From Akkermansiaceae bacterium UBA4145 (GTDB taxonomy: Bacteria; Verrucomicrobiota; Verrucomicrobiia; Verrucomicrobiales; Akkermansiaceae), in NCBI GenBank assembly GCA_002380675.1, contig DFWB01000266.1:1-28564 (forward strand): 28,564 bases of DNA. The letters are read 5' to 3'. The notes below the pieces were generated by a model that was not told the origin of the DNA, ran no database searches, and saw only the letters and a list, made by a program, of their open reading frames with translations. A program made the translations under genes and the position numbers. The number at the start of each line of letters is the position of its first letter. The first letter of the stretch is position 1. Shown piece by piece: positions 7,705 to 15,873 of this stretch.

Positions 7705-8612
7705 TAATGGAGAGCTGCCCGAGCGGAAGTAACAACGTCCATGAAGTTATTTGCCCAGTTATAGACGAAGTGCCGCCATGTCAGTTCCGGAGAGGCAAGG
7801 CAAAGCAAGCCTGAGAGTAGTAGCACATTTGAGAGGTAAATCAGGGAGAGGGAAAAAAATGTTCCGTTTTCTTTCAGGTCAGGCTGGTCACGCGGAATGA
7901 TCCAGAGGGTCCACAGGAGGTGAAAACTCCATGTGGCTCCAATAAGGCCATAAAGGAATTTTTCTTGATGAGGAAATGCAAAGACCAGACCGAGGCCGGC
8001 CATGAGGAGAAAGGCGACCACCGACCAGAAAGGGATGAAGTAGGGCGATAGGGCGATAAGGATATTAGACTTATTTGTCACGATATGTCCTCCATCGAGT
8101 CCAACGCGAAATCCGCTGACTCGTCCAAGGCAAAGGTAGACAAAGACGACGTGGGTTAGTTCATGGCCCAGCACGTAGAAATAGAGAAAAACTGGTTGAA
8201 GGAGCTTCGTGAAAAACCAGCCCAAATAGAGGAAGAAGCCTACGGTGAAGTAGAGAAAGGCGTTACTACGCCAGAATTGGAGCCAGAAAGAAGTTTCGCT
8301 GCCGGCCTCTCCCGAAACATGGAGATGGGGGTTGAGTATTGTTACAGTGGTAATGAAGCAGAGGGGCAGAAGAGCTAGCCCGGCCAGAATACGAAGGGCT
8401 CTTGTCGCCCAGCCGAGCTCGCTCTCATTATAGTGAGACTCGGCGATGGCAGATTTTACAGAGGTGAGTCCACGCCGGCGCCACGAGCGCTGGTTGGCCC
8501 GATGTCTTGCTCTTCGATCTGCCTCCCGGAGTGCGTCCCTGAGCGAGGGATGGTTCGCCTTCCGGTTTTCAGCGGCCCGTCTGAGATGGAGTTGTTTTCG
8601 GCGTCTTGCCAC
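7704..8612 (-). CDS. M50-like integral membrane metallopeptidase
   Basis: 302 residues from a GTG start. Residues 1-60 are strikingly basic and arginine-rich, probably cytosolic. Then come hydrophobic segments, with HELTH at 150-154 inside a membrane segment: the HExxH zinc site of intramembrane proteases. It is followed by a GLDGGHI segment and ALSPYFIPFWS, resembling the later conserved blocks of M50 peptidases. Such enzymes release regulators or process membrane proteins, but here no PDZ domain is seen and the substrate is unknown. It overlaps the SHD1 gene by one base. An alternative is a catalytically inactive membrane protein of the same fold, since the third metal ligand is not clear. 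Confidence 0.7.
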   Translation of the reverse strand: MARRRKQLHLRRAAENRKANHPSLRDALREADRRARHRANQRSWRRRGLTSVKSAIAESHYNESELGWATRALRILAGLALLPLCFITTVTILNPHLHVSGEAGSETSFWLQFWRSNAFLYFTVGFFLYLGWFFTKLLQPVFLYFYVLGHELTHVVFVYLCLGRVSGFRVGLDGGHIVTNKSNILIALSPYFIPFWSVVAFLLMAGLGLVFAFPHQEKFLYGLIGATWSFHLLWTLWIIPRDQPDLKENGTFFSLSLIYLSNVLLLSGLLCLASPELTWRHFVYNWANNFMDVVTSARAALH

Positions 8613-8821
8613 GCTGGTGGTGAGATAGTAGATATTTTGTAAAAGTTAAAGAATATTGGGCGGGGGCTGGTGTGTTTGCCTACAGAGGAGCTCGGAAGAG
8701 GGCGTTATATCATGGCCGGGAGGGGGTAACGGCAGTGTTCCACCAGAGCGCTGCATCTGAGATTTGATTGACGCAGGGGTTTGGGTGAGTAGGCCTGAGG
8801 GGAAACCCAAGCCTCATTCTC

Positions 8822-9862
8822 ATGCCTGCCCGCCTGTCCTTTTGCCTTCGACCGTTGGGAGTTATTCTCTTTGGAGTCCTTCCCGGACTTGCTCCGGCCC
8901 AAGTCCGTATCACGACGTCTCTCTCGCTGTCGGAAGAACCCGCAGCCAATGTTCTCAATGTCACCCTCTCTGCTTTCGGCATTGAAGACGAAGAGAGCAG
9001 TGATCTCTCCGGAGCGGTGGAGGCGACTCTCGAAATTAATCCGGGGGCGGACCAGGTTTCGAGGCTAACTATCAACTCGGCAAATCTTACGGCTACGGAT
9101 ATGAGCTTCTCTCTGGCAATTGGTGAGATCAGCGTGGCAGAGGTTAGCCTTAATGGAATCGAGGCCACGATCGCTACCTCACAGGTGGGTTGGGTAGACC
9201 CAGCAACCGGGCAGTTCGATGCCGGTGAACACGAAGTAACCTTGAGTGAGGGAGTAATCACGGGGACGTCTGTTGTTGGTGAGGTCAACGAAAACTTTTC
9301 CGAGAGCCCGGTTTCCGGAACTGGCTCGGGGACAGGGGAGGTGGCGCTTTCCCGTATGGCCATCAATGGCAATACGATAACCTACAGAGTCGTGGTGGTT
9401 TTGCCGGTTGAGTTCAGTAATCCGCTTCAGGAGGGAGTGGATGTGAGAGTGGACTCAACAGTTCAATTTGAGGGTGTGATAGAGGTTCCGTTGGATCCTT
9501 TTGCAGCTTGGGCGGAACTGCAGGGTATTCCGGATGCCCCTTTCGCAGGAGATCACGATGGTGATGGAGTTCCGAACGGACTCCTCTGGGCTCTGGGATA
9601 TGATGCAGATGCTCGACCCACGCTCTTTGCCCCTGATCCCCTGATCCCGGGGCAGGTGGACATCATCGTAGAGCATGGGCCAGCAGGAATTCGGGCGCCC
9701 ATTCTCGTAGAGGGAAATTTCAATCAGGCAGGATGGACTACGCTGGATCCCTTTCTCCTCCTCGGGTTTGAGAACCCTGTTCCGGTTGGGGAGATCCTGC
9801 CCACAGTGGTCCTTTTGTCCGGGGACCAGAATTTGATTCGGCTCCGGGTGGAGAAGCCATGA
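8822..9862 (+). CDS. Secreted protein with a DxDGDG (thrombospondin type 3-like) repeat
   Basis: 346 residues with a signal peptide ending GLAPAQ (cleavage near residue 27). The first two thirds are beta-rich with many Thr, Ser and Val and no cysteine after the signal, and look like an extracellular fold without recognisable catalytic motif. Around residue 242 is GDHDGDGVPNGLLWALGYD, the Ca2+-binding DxDGDG-x-x-N pattern that Verrucomicrobia often place near the C-terminus of exported proteins (usually N-L-x-E-Y-A-L-G). Here it is a single copy, followed by a domain of about 90 residues. No ribosome binding site stands out. Function not recognised; it is convergent with efp and alone on its strand. 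Confidence 0.65.
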   Translation: MPARLSFCLRPLGVILFGVLPGLAPAQVRITTSLSLSEEPAANVLNVTLSAFGIEDEESSDLSGAVEATLEINPGADQVSRLTINSANLTATDMSFSLAIGEISVAEVSLNGIEATIATSQVGWVDPATGQFDAGEHEVTLSEGVITGTSVVGEVNENFSESPVSGTGSGTGEVALSRMAINGNTITYRVVVVLPVEFSNPLQEGVDVRVDSTVQFEGVIEVPLDPFAAWAELQGIPDAPFAGDHDGDGVPNGLLWALGYDADARPTLFAPDPLIPGQVDIIVEHGPAGIRAPILVEGNFNQAGWTTLDPFLLLGFENPVPVGEILPTVVLLSGDQNLIRLRVEKP

Positions 9863-9901
9863 TCTGATGGGATAGAATCACCGGCCAGAGTTTTCCCAAG
9901 C

Positions 9902-10462
9902 TCAGGCCCTCCCGGCGTAACTCCCGTCCTCGGTATTAATCTTGAGGACATCATCGGGTTTAACGAAAAGTGGAACCTGCACCGTAGCTCCAGTTTCAAG
10001 GGTGGCGGGTTTGGTGGGGTTGTTAGCGGTGTCACCCTTGATGCCCTCTGAAGATTCCGTCACTTTCAATTCAACAGTGGCAGGCAGGCTCACGCTCACA
10101 GCGTTTGCCTCGATGAAGAGGATTTCGACCTCCTGACCTTCCTTGAGAAAGCTTCGGCAGTCCGAAACAAGGCTCTCGTCGAGGGTGATTGTTTCATAGG
10201 TCTCCAAGTCCATGAAGTGCGCCCCCGATGGATCGGAATATGAGAACTCCAGCTTCTGACGCTGGGTTTCTACAATGTCGACCTTTTCCGAAGAGGCGAA
10301 GCGGATGGTTTTCTTATTTCCGGAATTGAAGGAGCGGATGGTCGCTGCAATGAGGGCGTTGCCCTTGCCTGGAGTTCTGTGCTCGATGTGAAGTACGACG
10401 CCCATGTCTCCTTCGTAGCGGATGCACTGGCCCTTGTTCAATTTGGTCGCAACGACTGCCAT
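9902..10462 (-). CDS. efp: Translation elongation factor P
   Basis: 186 residues, standard EF-P length, three beta-barrel domains. The KOW-like N-terminal domain has the loop RTPGKGN with Lys33 at the tip, the residue that enters the peptidyl-transferase centre and can be beta-lysylated in other bacteria. The middle domain has LEFSYSD and MDLETYE, and the C-terminal signature (VELKVTES, GDTANN, KPATLETG, VQVPLF) is complete. EF-P relieves stalling at polyproline; the small protein at 21010-21459 begins with four prolines. No epmA or other modifying gene is in the window. Convergent with the gene before it. Confidence 0.97.
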   Translation of the reverse strand: MAVVATKLNKGQCIRYEGDMGVVLHIEHRTPGKGNALIAATIRSFNSGNKKTIRFASSEKVDIVETQRQKLEFSYSDPSGAHFMDLETYETITLDESLVSDCRSFLKEGQEVEILFIEANAVSVSLPATVELKVTESSEGIKGDTANNPTKPATLETGATVQVPLFVKPDDVLKINTEDGSYAGRA

Positions 10463-10563
10463 TGTTTAAATTGGTGGATTGAAAGCCGGTCCAATAAGGA
10501 TCGATTGCGGGGTTTACCCTTCCCTGAGCGAGAGAGCACGAAGAATCTTCGAGATTTTAGGAT

Positions 10564-10590
10564 CAGAAAACCTGATGTCCTAGTTTTCTG
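10564..10590 (-). terminator. Hairpin between the sulfatase and efp
   Basis: CAGAAAAC (10564-10571) and GTTTTCTG (10583-10590) form a perfect 8-bp stem with an 11-nt loop in the 202-bp gap between the sulfatase stop and the efp start. It may end sulfatase transcription or belong to the efp leader. The long U-tract of an intrinsic terminator is missing, so the call is weak. Confidence 0.3.
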
Positions 10591-10664
10591 CCGAAATCTT
10601 ACTGCCGGATTTTGGCGGATCATTAGAATGACTTTTAGCCAGCCGAAGCAAGATCTGTGCTGCC

Positions 10665-12086
10665 CTAGCGATAGTCAGCACCCTCAGCGCTTGCCTTGCA
10701 TGATTTGATGAAGGCGAGGAGTTCGCCTTTCATGCGGGCCGTTACCGCAGGAGAATCGGTGGCAATATTTTGTGTCTCAGAGGGGTCGGCATCGAGGTCA
10801 TAAAGCTCAAATTCTCTTACAGGTGTCGTGCCATTATCTGAGCGACGACGGCTGAGGCCTCCAGCATTATGGACGAGCTTATAGCGGTCGTCGACGAGGG
10901 TGCGATCCTTGCCGAAGCGAAACCCGATGGAGTGATTCCGCTGGCTTTGTTTCCCTTTAAGGATTGGAAGAATATTGATGCCATCGTAGGGCCGTTTGGC
11001 GAGTGGGAGGGCCGCAATGGCAGAAATTGTGGGAAAGTAATCGCTACTGACACATGGGACTTTGACGTCACGGGGTTGCAACGTGCCGGGCCATTCGACG
11101 AGCGCGGGGACACGTAACCCTCCCTCGTAGAGACTGCGTTTGCGTCCCCGGAAATTACCGGCAGTTCCCTGTGAATTTCCCCGCGGTCCTGGATTTCCCT
11201 CCGGGCCGTTGTCACTTGAAAAGCACAGCATGGTATTGCTTTCGATGCCGAGCTTTCGGAGATGCACGCGGAGCCGCCCCATCTGGGCATCGAGTGCGGT
11301 GATACAGCTGAAATATTGCTGCTGATTATCGGGCAGGCCTTGGTAGTGGGCCTTCATATATTCGGGGTGACCAACAACCGGAAGGTGGGGAGCGTGAAAC
11401 CAGATAGCGACAAAGAATGGGGTTTTCTTTTCCGTGGCACGGCTGATGAACGGGAGAGCCCTGTCCATGACCATCTTGGAGGTGCAGCCCTTGAGGGGCT
11501 TAGCGAGTGGTTTTCCATTATGCCAGAAAAGGGCCCGCATGTCTCCGTCGCGAGCGGCCGCACAATGCCCATTCTCAGGATTGTAGGGGTTGTAAGTGGC
11601 GATTGAGAACTCGCTGGCAAACCACTCACTGAAACCCGCCATCCGTGGAGTCATAAAGTTCCGCCCCGCCTTCCGCCCGGCCCCCTTGCCACTGAAATCA
11701 GGGCTGAGAGTGCCAAGATGCCATTTGCCGAACAGGCCGCTGGTGTATCCTTTCATGGAGAGGAGCTCCGGGAGGCTGATTTCTTCCTCACGGAGGTGTC
11801 CAGTGTTGGCGGTCGGAATGCCATAGCGGAAGGGATTACGACCCGTGAGACAGCTGCCGCGGGTTGGGGAGCAGACTGGTGCTCCGGCGTAGAAGCGGGT
11901 GAGCCGAACCCCCGCTCCGGCCATCTGATCGAGATGAGGAGTAATGATCTTTGGGTGGCCATTGAACCCGGAGTCTCCCCATCCCAGGTCATCAGCCATG
12001 CAGAGGATGAAGTTGGGGGTGTTAGTCCCTTCGGCAAAAGAGGGAGGGATGAGGAGAAGCAGGAAAGGGAGAAAAAGCCGGATCAT
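10665..12086 (-). CDS. Secreted arylsulfatase-type sulfatase
   Basis: 473 residues from the ATG at 12086; a TTG 33 bases upstream would add residues before the signal peptide and is less likely. The signal peptide MIRLFLPFLLLLIPPSFAEG is followed by NFILCMADDLGWGD (metal-binding Asp pair), then CSPTRGSCLTGR, where Cys72 is the residue converted to formylglycine, and GKWHLG (Lys and His of the active site). Later FSSDNGPEG supplies further metal ligands. It hydrolyses sulfate esters, probably of algal or animal polysaccharides, in the periplasm; the exact substrate cannot be read. It needs a formylglycine-generating or anaerobic maturase encoded elsewhere. It is divergent from the PQQ-propeller gene, only about 65 bp away. 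Confidence 0.93.
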   Translation of the reverse strand: MIRLFLPFLLLLIPPSFAEGTNTPNFILCMADDLGWGDSGFNGHPKIITPHLDQMAGAGVRLTRFYAGAPVCSPTRGSCLTGRNPFRYGIPTANTGHLREEEISLPELLSMKGYTSGLFGKWHLGTLSPDFSGKGAGRKAGRNFMTPRMAGFSEWFASEFSIATYNPYNPENGHCAAARDGDMRALFWHNGKPLAKPLKGCTSKMVMDRALPFISRATEKKTPFFVAIWFHAPHLPVVGHPEYMKAHYQGLPDNQQQYFSCITALDAQMGRLRVHLRKLGIESNTMLCFSSDNGPEGNPGPRGNSQGTAGNFRGRKRSLYEGGLRVPALVEWPGTLQPRDVKVPCVSSDYFPTISAIAALPLAKRPYDGINILPILKGKQSQRNHSIGFRFGKDRTLVDDRYKLVHNAGGLSRRRSDNGTTPVREFELYDLDADPSETQNIATDSPAVTARMKGELLAFIKSCKASAEGADYR

Positions 12087-12151
12087 GGTGATCGAGTAAT
12101 ATACTGGTAGGGTTGACAAGAAGGGTGGCTTGCGGCCCGATGTTTTACGAT

Positions 12152-13486
12152 ATGAATCGATTGCTTTATTTGCTGCCAGTGCTGCTGTGCGGAATCAGCC
12201 CGCTCAAGGCTGATGACTGGCCCCAGTGGCTCGGCAAAGATCGAGACGCAACATGGCGCGAGGAAGGAGTGGTCCGGCGATTGCCGGAGGGAGGTCCCGC
12301 TGTGGTCTGGAGGGCGCCGGTAAGCACCGGTTATTCCGGCCCCGCTGTTTCCGGGGGGAAGGTCTACCTGATGGATCTCATCATTGACGAAGGAAAAATC
12401 ATTAATGATGCGGGCGCGCAGGCAAAACTGGCAGGCAGGGAGCGGGTTCTTTGTCTGGACGCCTCAACGGGAAAAATGCTCTGGAGTCATGAAGAACGGC
12501 GAGACTATGAGGTGTCTTATCCCGGGGGACCCAGAGCGACTCCGACGGTGGTAGAAGATCAGGTATTCACACTTGGGACCATGGGTCACCTTGCCTGCCT
12601 TACAACGGACGGGAAGGTCCAGTGGCAGAAGAACCTAGCAGAGGAATACGGTGCGCCGCTGCCGATGTGGGGGCACTCCTCTCCCCCGCTGGTCCATGGG
12701 GAGATGATCATCTGCATGGTTGGAGGGGAAGGCTCGCTGATCGTGGCTTTCGATCGTATGACGGGAAAGGAGATATGGAGGGCTCTCTCCGCACGTCATG
12801 GTGGCTACTGTCCTCTCCAGATTGTGGACCATGGAGGAACCCAGCAGCTCATTGCCTGGCATCCAGCTGGGGTAACGGGACACGATCCAGAAACTGGCAA
12901 GGTATATTGGAATGTCCCAATAAAGCCGACGAATGGATCAGCAATCGCGATGCCAAGAAAGTTGGGCAACAGGCTGTTCGTTAGCGGATACAATCGTATC
13001 GGCGGAATGATCGAATTAAGTAATGAGCGCCCTGCGGCGAAGATTTTGTGGAGGAGTGGTCCGAAAGAAGGAGTATACCCTGTCAATAGTACGCCCTATC
13101 TTCTGGATGGCATTATCTATGGCGTTGACGTCGACAGGAGCGCGTTGATGGCGGTAGAGATGGAATCCGGAAAGCGCCTCTGGGAAAGTCGAGCTCCCTG
13201 CCTGTCCAAGGAAATCGCTGCCCGGTCCAGAGTTCCACGGTATGGAACCGCCTTTCTGGTCTACCATCCAGGCAACAAGCAGTTCTGGATCCTTGGCGAA
13301 ATGGGGGATCTCATTGTGGCGGAGCTTTCACCGCAAGGATACCGCGAGGTGAGTCGTGCGCGGGTTCTGGAGCCCACTAACACTTCTGGCTCAAGGAAGG
13401 TGCTCTGGAGTCATCCCGCCTTTGCAATGCGTTCAGTTTTCCTCCGAAACGACAAGGAGCTCATCCGGATTGATCTTGCAGAGTGA
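12152..13486 (+). CDS. Secreted PQQ-like beta-propeller protein
   Basis: About 444 residues. The start chosen is the ATG at 12152, giving a clean signal peptide MNRLLYLLPVLLCGISPLKA; ATG 12140 (four more residues) and TTG 12113 are possible. Then DWPQWLG, the standard opening of PVC-type PQQ-propeller proteins, followed by blade repeats such as VLCLDASTGKMLWS, LACLTTDGKVQW, IVAFDRMTGKEIWR and GHDPETGKVYWN. The G-x-x-x-W blade ends are typical of BamB/PQQ dehydrogenase propellers. No catalytic residues of a true quinoprotein dehydrogenase are evident, so it may bind a partner or sugar rather than PQQ. It is divergent from a sulfatase and followed 82 bp later by a DUF1080 gene in the same direction. 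Confidence 0.85.
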   Translation: MNRLLYLLPVLLCGISPLKADDWPQWLGKDRDATWREEGVVRRLPEGGPAVVWRAPVSTGYSGPAVSGGKVYLMDLIIDEGKIINDAGAQAKLAGRERVLCLDASTGKMLWSHEERRDYEVSYPGGPRATPTVVEDQVFTLGTMGHLACLTTDGKVQWQKNLAEEYGAPLPMWGHSSPPLVHGEMIICMVGGEGSLIVAFDRMTGKEIWRALSARHGGYCPLQIVDHGGTQQLIAWHPAGVTGHDPETGKVYWNVPIKPTNGSAIAMPRKLGNRLFVSGYNRIGGMIELSNERPAAKILWRSGPKEGVYPVNSTPYLLDGIIYGVDVDRSALMAVEMESGKRLWESRAPCLSKEIAARSRVPRYGTAFLVYHPGNKQFWILGEMGDLIVAELSPQGYREVSRARVLEPTNTSGSRKVLWSHPAFAMRSVFLRNDKELIRIDLAE

Positions 13487-13568
13487 GAGAACCCTGATTT
13501 CGGAGTTGGAGAATGTCGTTTGTGATATATCACTGGACCCTCCTGCGTAAGAGAACCTAGATATTATT

Positions 13569-14231
13569 ATGAAACTACTCGCTGCCCCTATTCTGTTGTT
13601 TTCCCATCTTCTGGTCCTCCCATGTGTGGCGGATCATCATAAGGAATCCGGGTGGAAGGATCTTTTCAACGGCAAGGATCTCAGTGGATTTACCCAGCGA
13701 AACGGGTCTGCTACATATGAGGTGGTGGATGGGACCATTTTAGGAACTACTGCGAAGGGCAGTCCCAACTCGTTCCTGTGCACGGACAAGAAATATGGAG
13801 ACTTTGAGCTGACTTTTGAGGTCAAGTGTCACAATCAATTGAACTCAGGGGTGCAGATCCGGTCCAAGACCAAGAATGATGACCCCAAGCAGCGGGTGAA
13901 TGGTCCGCAGATCGAGATCGAGGCGAGCGGGGCCAAAGGTGCGGAAGCCGGTTACGTCTATGGCGAGGCCTGCTACGGGTGGATGACCCCGGAGGAGAGT
14001 CGCAAGCCGCACAAGCACTTCAAGGACGGCGAGTGGAACAAGTATCTCGTAAAAGCGAAAGGTTCGCGGATCCAAGTCTGGGTGAATGGAGAGCAAGTCT
14101 CTGACCTCGTCCACGAGAAAGCGTTTGAAAGTCACCCGAGTGGGTTTATCGGCCTGCAGGTTCATGGCGTCGGAAACCGGGGGCCCTTTACGGTGGCGTG
14201 GCGGAATTTGAAGATCCGCGAATCTAAATAG
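13569..14231 (+). CDS. Secreted DUF1080 (3-keto-disaccharide hydrolase-like) protein
   Basis: 220 residues with signal peptide ending LPCVADHH. Typical DUF1080 landmarks follow: GWKDLFNGKDLSGF, W/Y-x-V-x-D-G-T-I-L-G, DFELTFEVKC, NSGVQIRSK, GPQIEIEAS, EWNKYLVKAKGS, VWVNGEQV, and the ending GFIGLQVHG...FRNL-like AWRNLKI. The fold is a concanavalin-like jelly roll; some members hydrolyse 3-keto-disaccharides made by periplasmic sugar dehydrogenases (family knowledge). It follows the PQQ-propeller gene in the same direction, consistent with a shared sugar-oxidation role. Confidence 0.93.
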   Translation: MKLLAAPILLFSHLLVLPCVADHHKESGWKDLFNGKDLSGFTQRNGSATYEVVDGTILGTTAKGSPNSFLCTDKKYGDFELTFEVKCHNQLNSGVQIRSKTKNDDPKQRVNGPQIEIEASGAKGAEAGYVYGEACYGWMTPEESRKPHKHFKDGEWNKYLVKAKGSRIQVWVNGEQVSDLVHEKAFESHPSGFIGLQVHGVGNRGPFTVAWRNLKIRESK

Positions 14232-14380
14232 GCTCGAGGCGTTGAACGCCGGGCAAGGCGGTAGTTGTGCAGGTGCCGCCGGGGCAGGGCAGGCATCCCG
14301 AAGCCTTGCGATGGGGCTGGATGAATCGTGTCTTGGTATTGTGCGAGGGAGGATTATCGCTACCGTTGGAAGAGAAACCG

Positions 14381-15850
14381 ATGAATCAACAAGCAATGGA
14401 TAAATACCGTTCCCTCCATGGACTCCCGGAGCTTGCCGGCGTGGCGACCTTTGCTGGTGCCGCGGGGCCGGGTATCGGGGTGCAGGAGTGCGTGGACCGT
14501 CTGAAGTGCTTCCACTACGCCTTGCAGCGCACGTGGCAGGTGCTCCTCACCCGAATTGCCTGTGAGCCGATTTATGAGTTGAAAATGGGATATAGTTATC
14601 ATGCGCATCTTATTGCAGAGCACATTACCCTTCTCAGGGATCGGGTTGCAGAATTGCGCCACCCGCCCCTGCGTCTGCACCGCGTTCCTGACCAGAACCT
14701 TCAGGTTCTGTTTGATGAGATTCGAAACGCGCCGGATTGCGGGATGGTAATGGAAGGGCTCTATCGGGTGGCGCTTCCCGCTCTGCGTGAGAGCATGAAG
14801 GAATACAGCGAAGATACGAACCCACTGACTGATGCTCCGAGCCTCCGGCTTTTACGGGTGATTCTGCCGGAACTGGAGGAGATGATCGGGTGGGGAGAGG
14901 CATCTTGCAAGGCTCTGGAAGAGGCCATTTCTGATCCGCATGAGGACCTGCAGGAGTGGCGGGAGGAACTGAAGGGCTGGCTTGCGGCAGCGGGAGGGCT
15001 GGCGGCAACCAGAGAGCCAGTTGCCGCGCCAAATCCACGCTACTCTTCCGAGGAATTTGTCTATGACAGCACGCCTAAAAGGGACGAGAGGTTTCCTGAT
15101 CCATACAACATGGGAGTGCACGCGGAGGAGTTTCTGCACGACTCATCGTTTGAGAGTCGTGATAAGGTCTTCATGATGTTCTTCAAGCGCCTGCGGGAAA
15201 TCGATGTCCCGGAAATGATGGCCTCGATTCTCTATGAGACGGTCACAGGAAAGGGAGAAGAAGAGGGAAGCAAGAGGCCGTGGGGGTTTTACAGAGACAT
15301 GACCCGTCAGCTATGGGATGAGGCTCGGCATGCCATGATGGGTGAAGTGGGCTTTGCTCGCTCAGGGGTCAACTGGCCGGCTACGGTTCGGGTCAATTCT
15401 ACGTGGTCGAAGGGGCTGAACCAGCAACTGACCCCGCGGGAGCGTCATGCGGTTCTCTGGTTCATCGAACAGGGGCTCATGTCAAAGACCGGAAAGCGTT
15501 TCGAATGGGAGCTGGGAACGGATTCAGGTGACGCGTTTTCCGAGTTGATTCAGGATTTTGACTGGGCGGATGAGGTGCTGCATGCGCGGATCGGACGGGA
15601 GTGGTATGTAAAGGACTTTGAAACAACCGAGGCTGCAGCGGAATATGGAAACGCCTGCTGGAACAAGGTTGTTTCTGAGTGGGAGAAGTGGAAGGAAGAG
15701 GGGTTGACTGAGCACCATAACTGGTGGCCTGATCTTTACAGGGAGGTGTGTAAGAACCGGGGAGAGGATCCTGACCCCAGGGTAGTTGCCTATGACCGTA
15801 GTTACGCCGAGACGAGGGCGGACCTTCAAAAAATCGACTCCGACAGTTAG
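14381..15850 (+). CDS. Ferritin-like di-iron protein of unknown function
   Basis: 489 residues from ATG 14381, which has GGAAGAG eight bases upstream; earlier in-frame ATGs exist but lack such a site. No signal peptide, so cytoplasmic. The protein is mostly helical. The C-terminal half has the ligand layout of a four-helix di-iron site: Glu286 (ILYETV), E314-A-R-H317 (DEARHAMMGE), Glu363 (WFIEQG) and E398-V-L-H401 (DEVLHARIG), i.e. E, ExxH, E, ExxH. The N-terminal half contains another helical pair with EPIYELKMGY and HAHLIAEH that may be a second, degenerate copy. Typical relatives are ferritin-like oxidases or reductases, but I do not recognise the family. It stands between a DUF1080 gene and a convergent sulfatase gene. 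Confidence 0.7.
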   Translation: MNQQAMDKYRSLHGLPELAGVATFAGAAGPGIGVQECVDRLKCFHYALQRTWQVLLTRIACEPIYELKMGYSYHAHLIAEHITLLRDRVAELRHPPLRLHRVPDQNLQVLFDEIRNAPDCGMVMEGLYRVALPALRESMKEYSEDTNPLTDAPSLRLLRVILPELEEMIGWGEASCKALEEAISDPHEDLQEWREELKGWLAAAGGLAATREPVAAPNPRYSSEEFVYDSTPKRDERFPDPYNMGVHAEEFLHDSSFESRDKVFMMFFKRLREIDVPEMMASILYETVTGKGEEEGSKRPWGFYRDMTRQLWDEARHAMMGEVGFARSGVNWPATVRVNSTWSKGLNQQLTPRERHAVLWFIEQGLMSKTGKRFEWELGTDSGDAFSELIQDFDWADEVLHARIGREWYVKDFETTEAAAEYGNACWNKVVSEWEKWKEEGLTEHHNWWPDLYREVCKNRGEDPDPRVVAYDRSYAETRADLQKIDSDS

Positions 15851-15873
15851 AAGGGCGCCTGCCTCGCTACAGA

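Noticed and set aside
12113..12151. TTG start for the PQQ-like protein
   Set aside because: It puts polar residues in front of a clean signal peptide and would overlap the upstream region of the divergent sulfatase.
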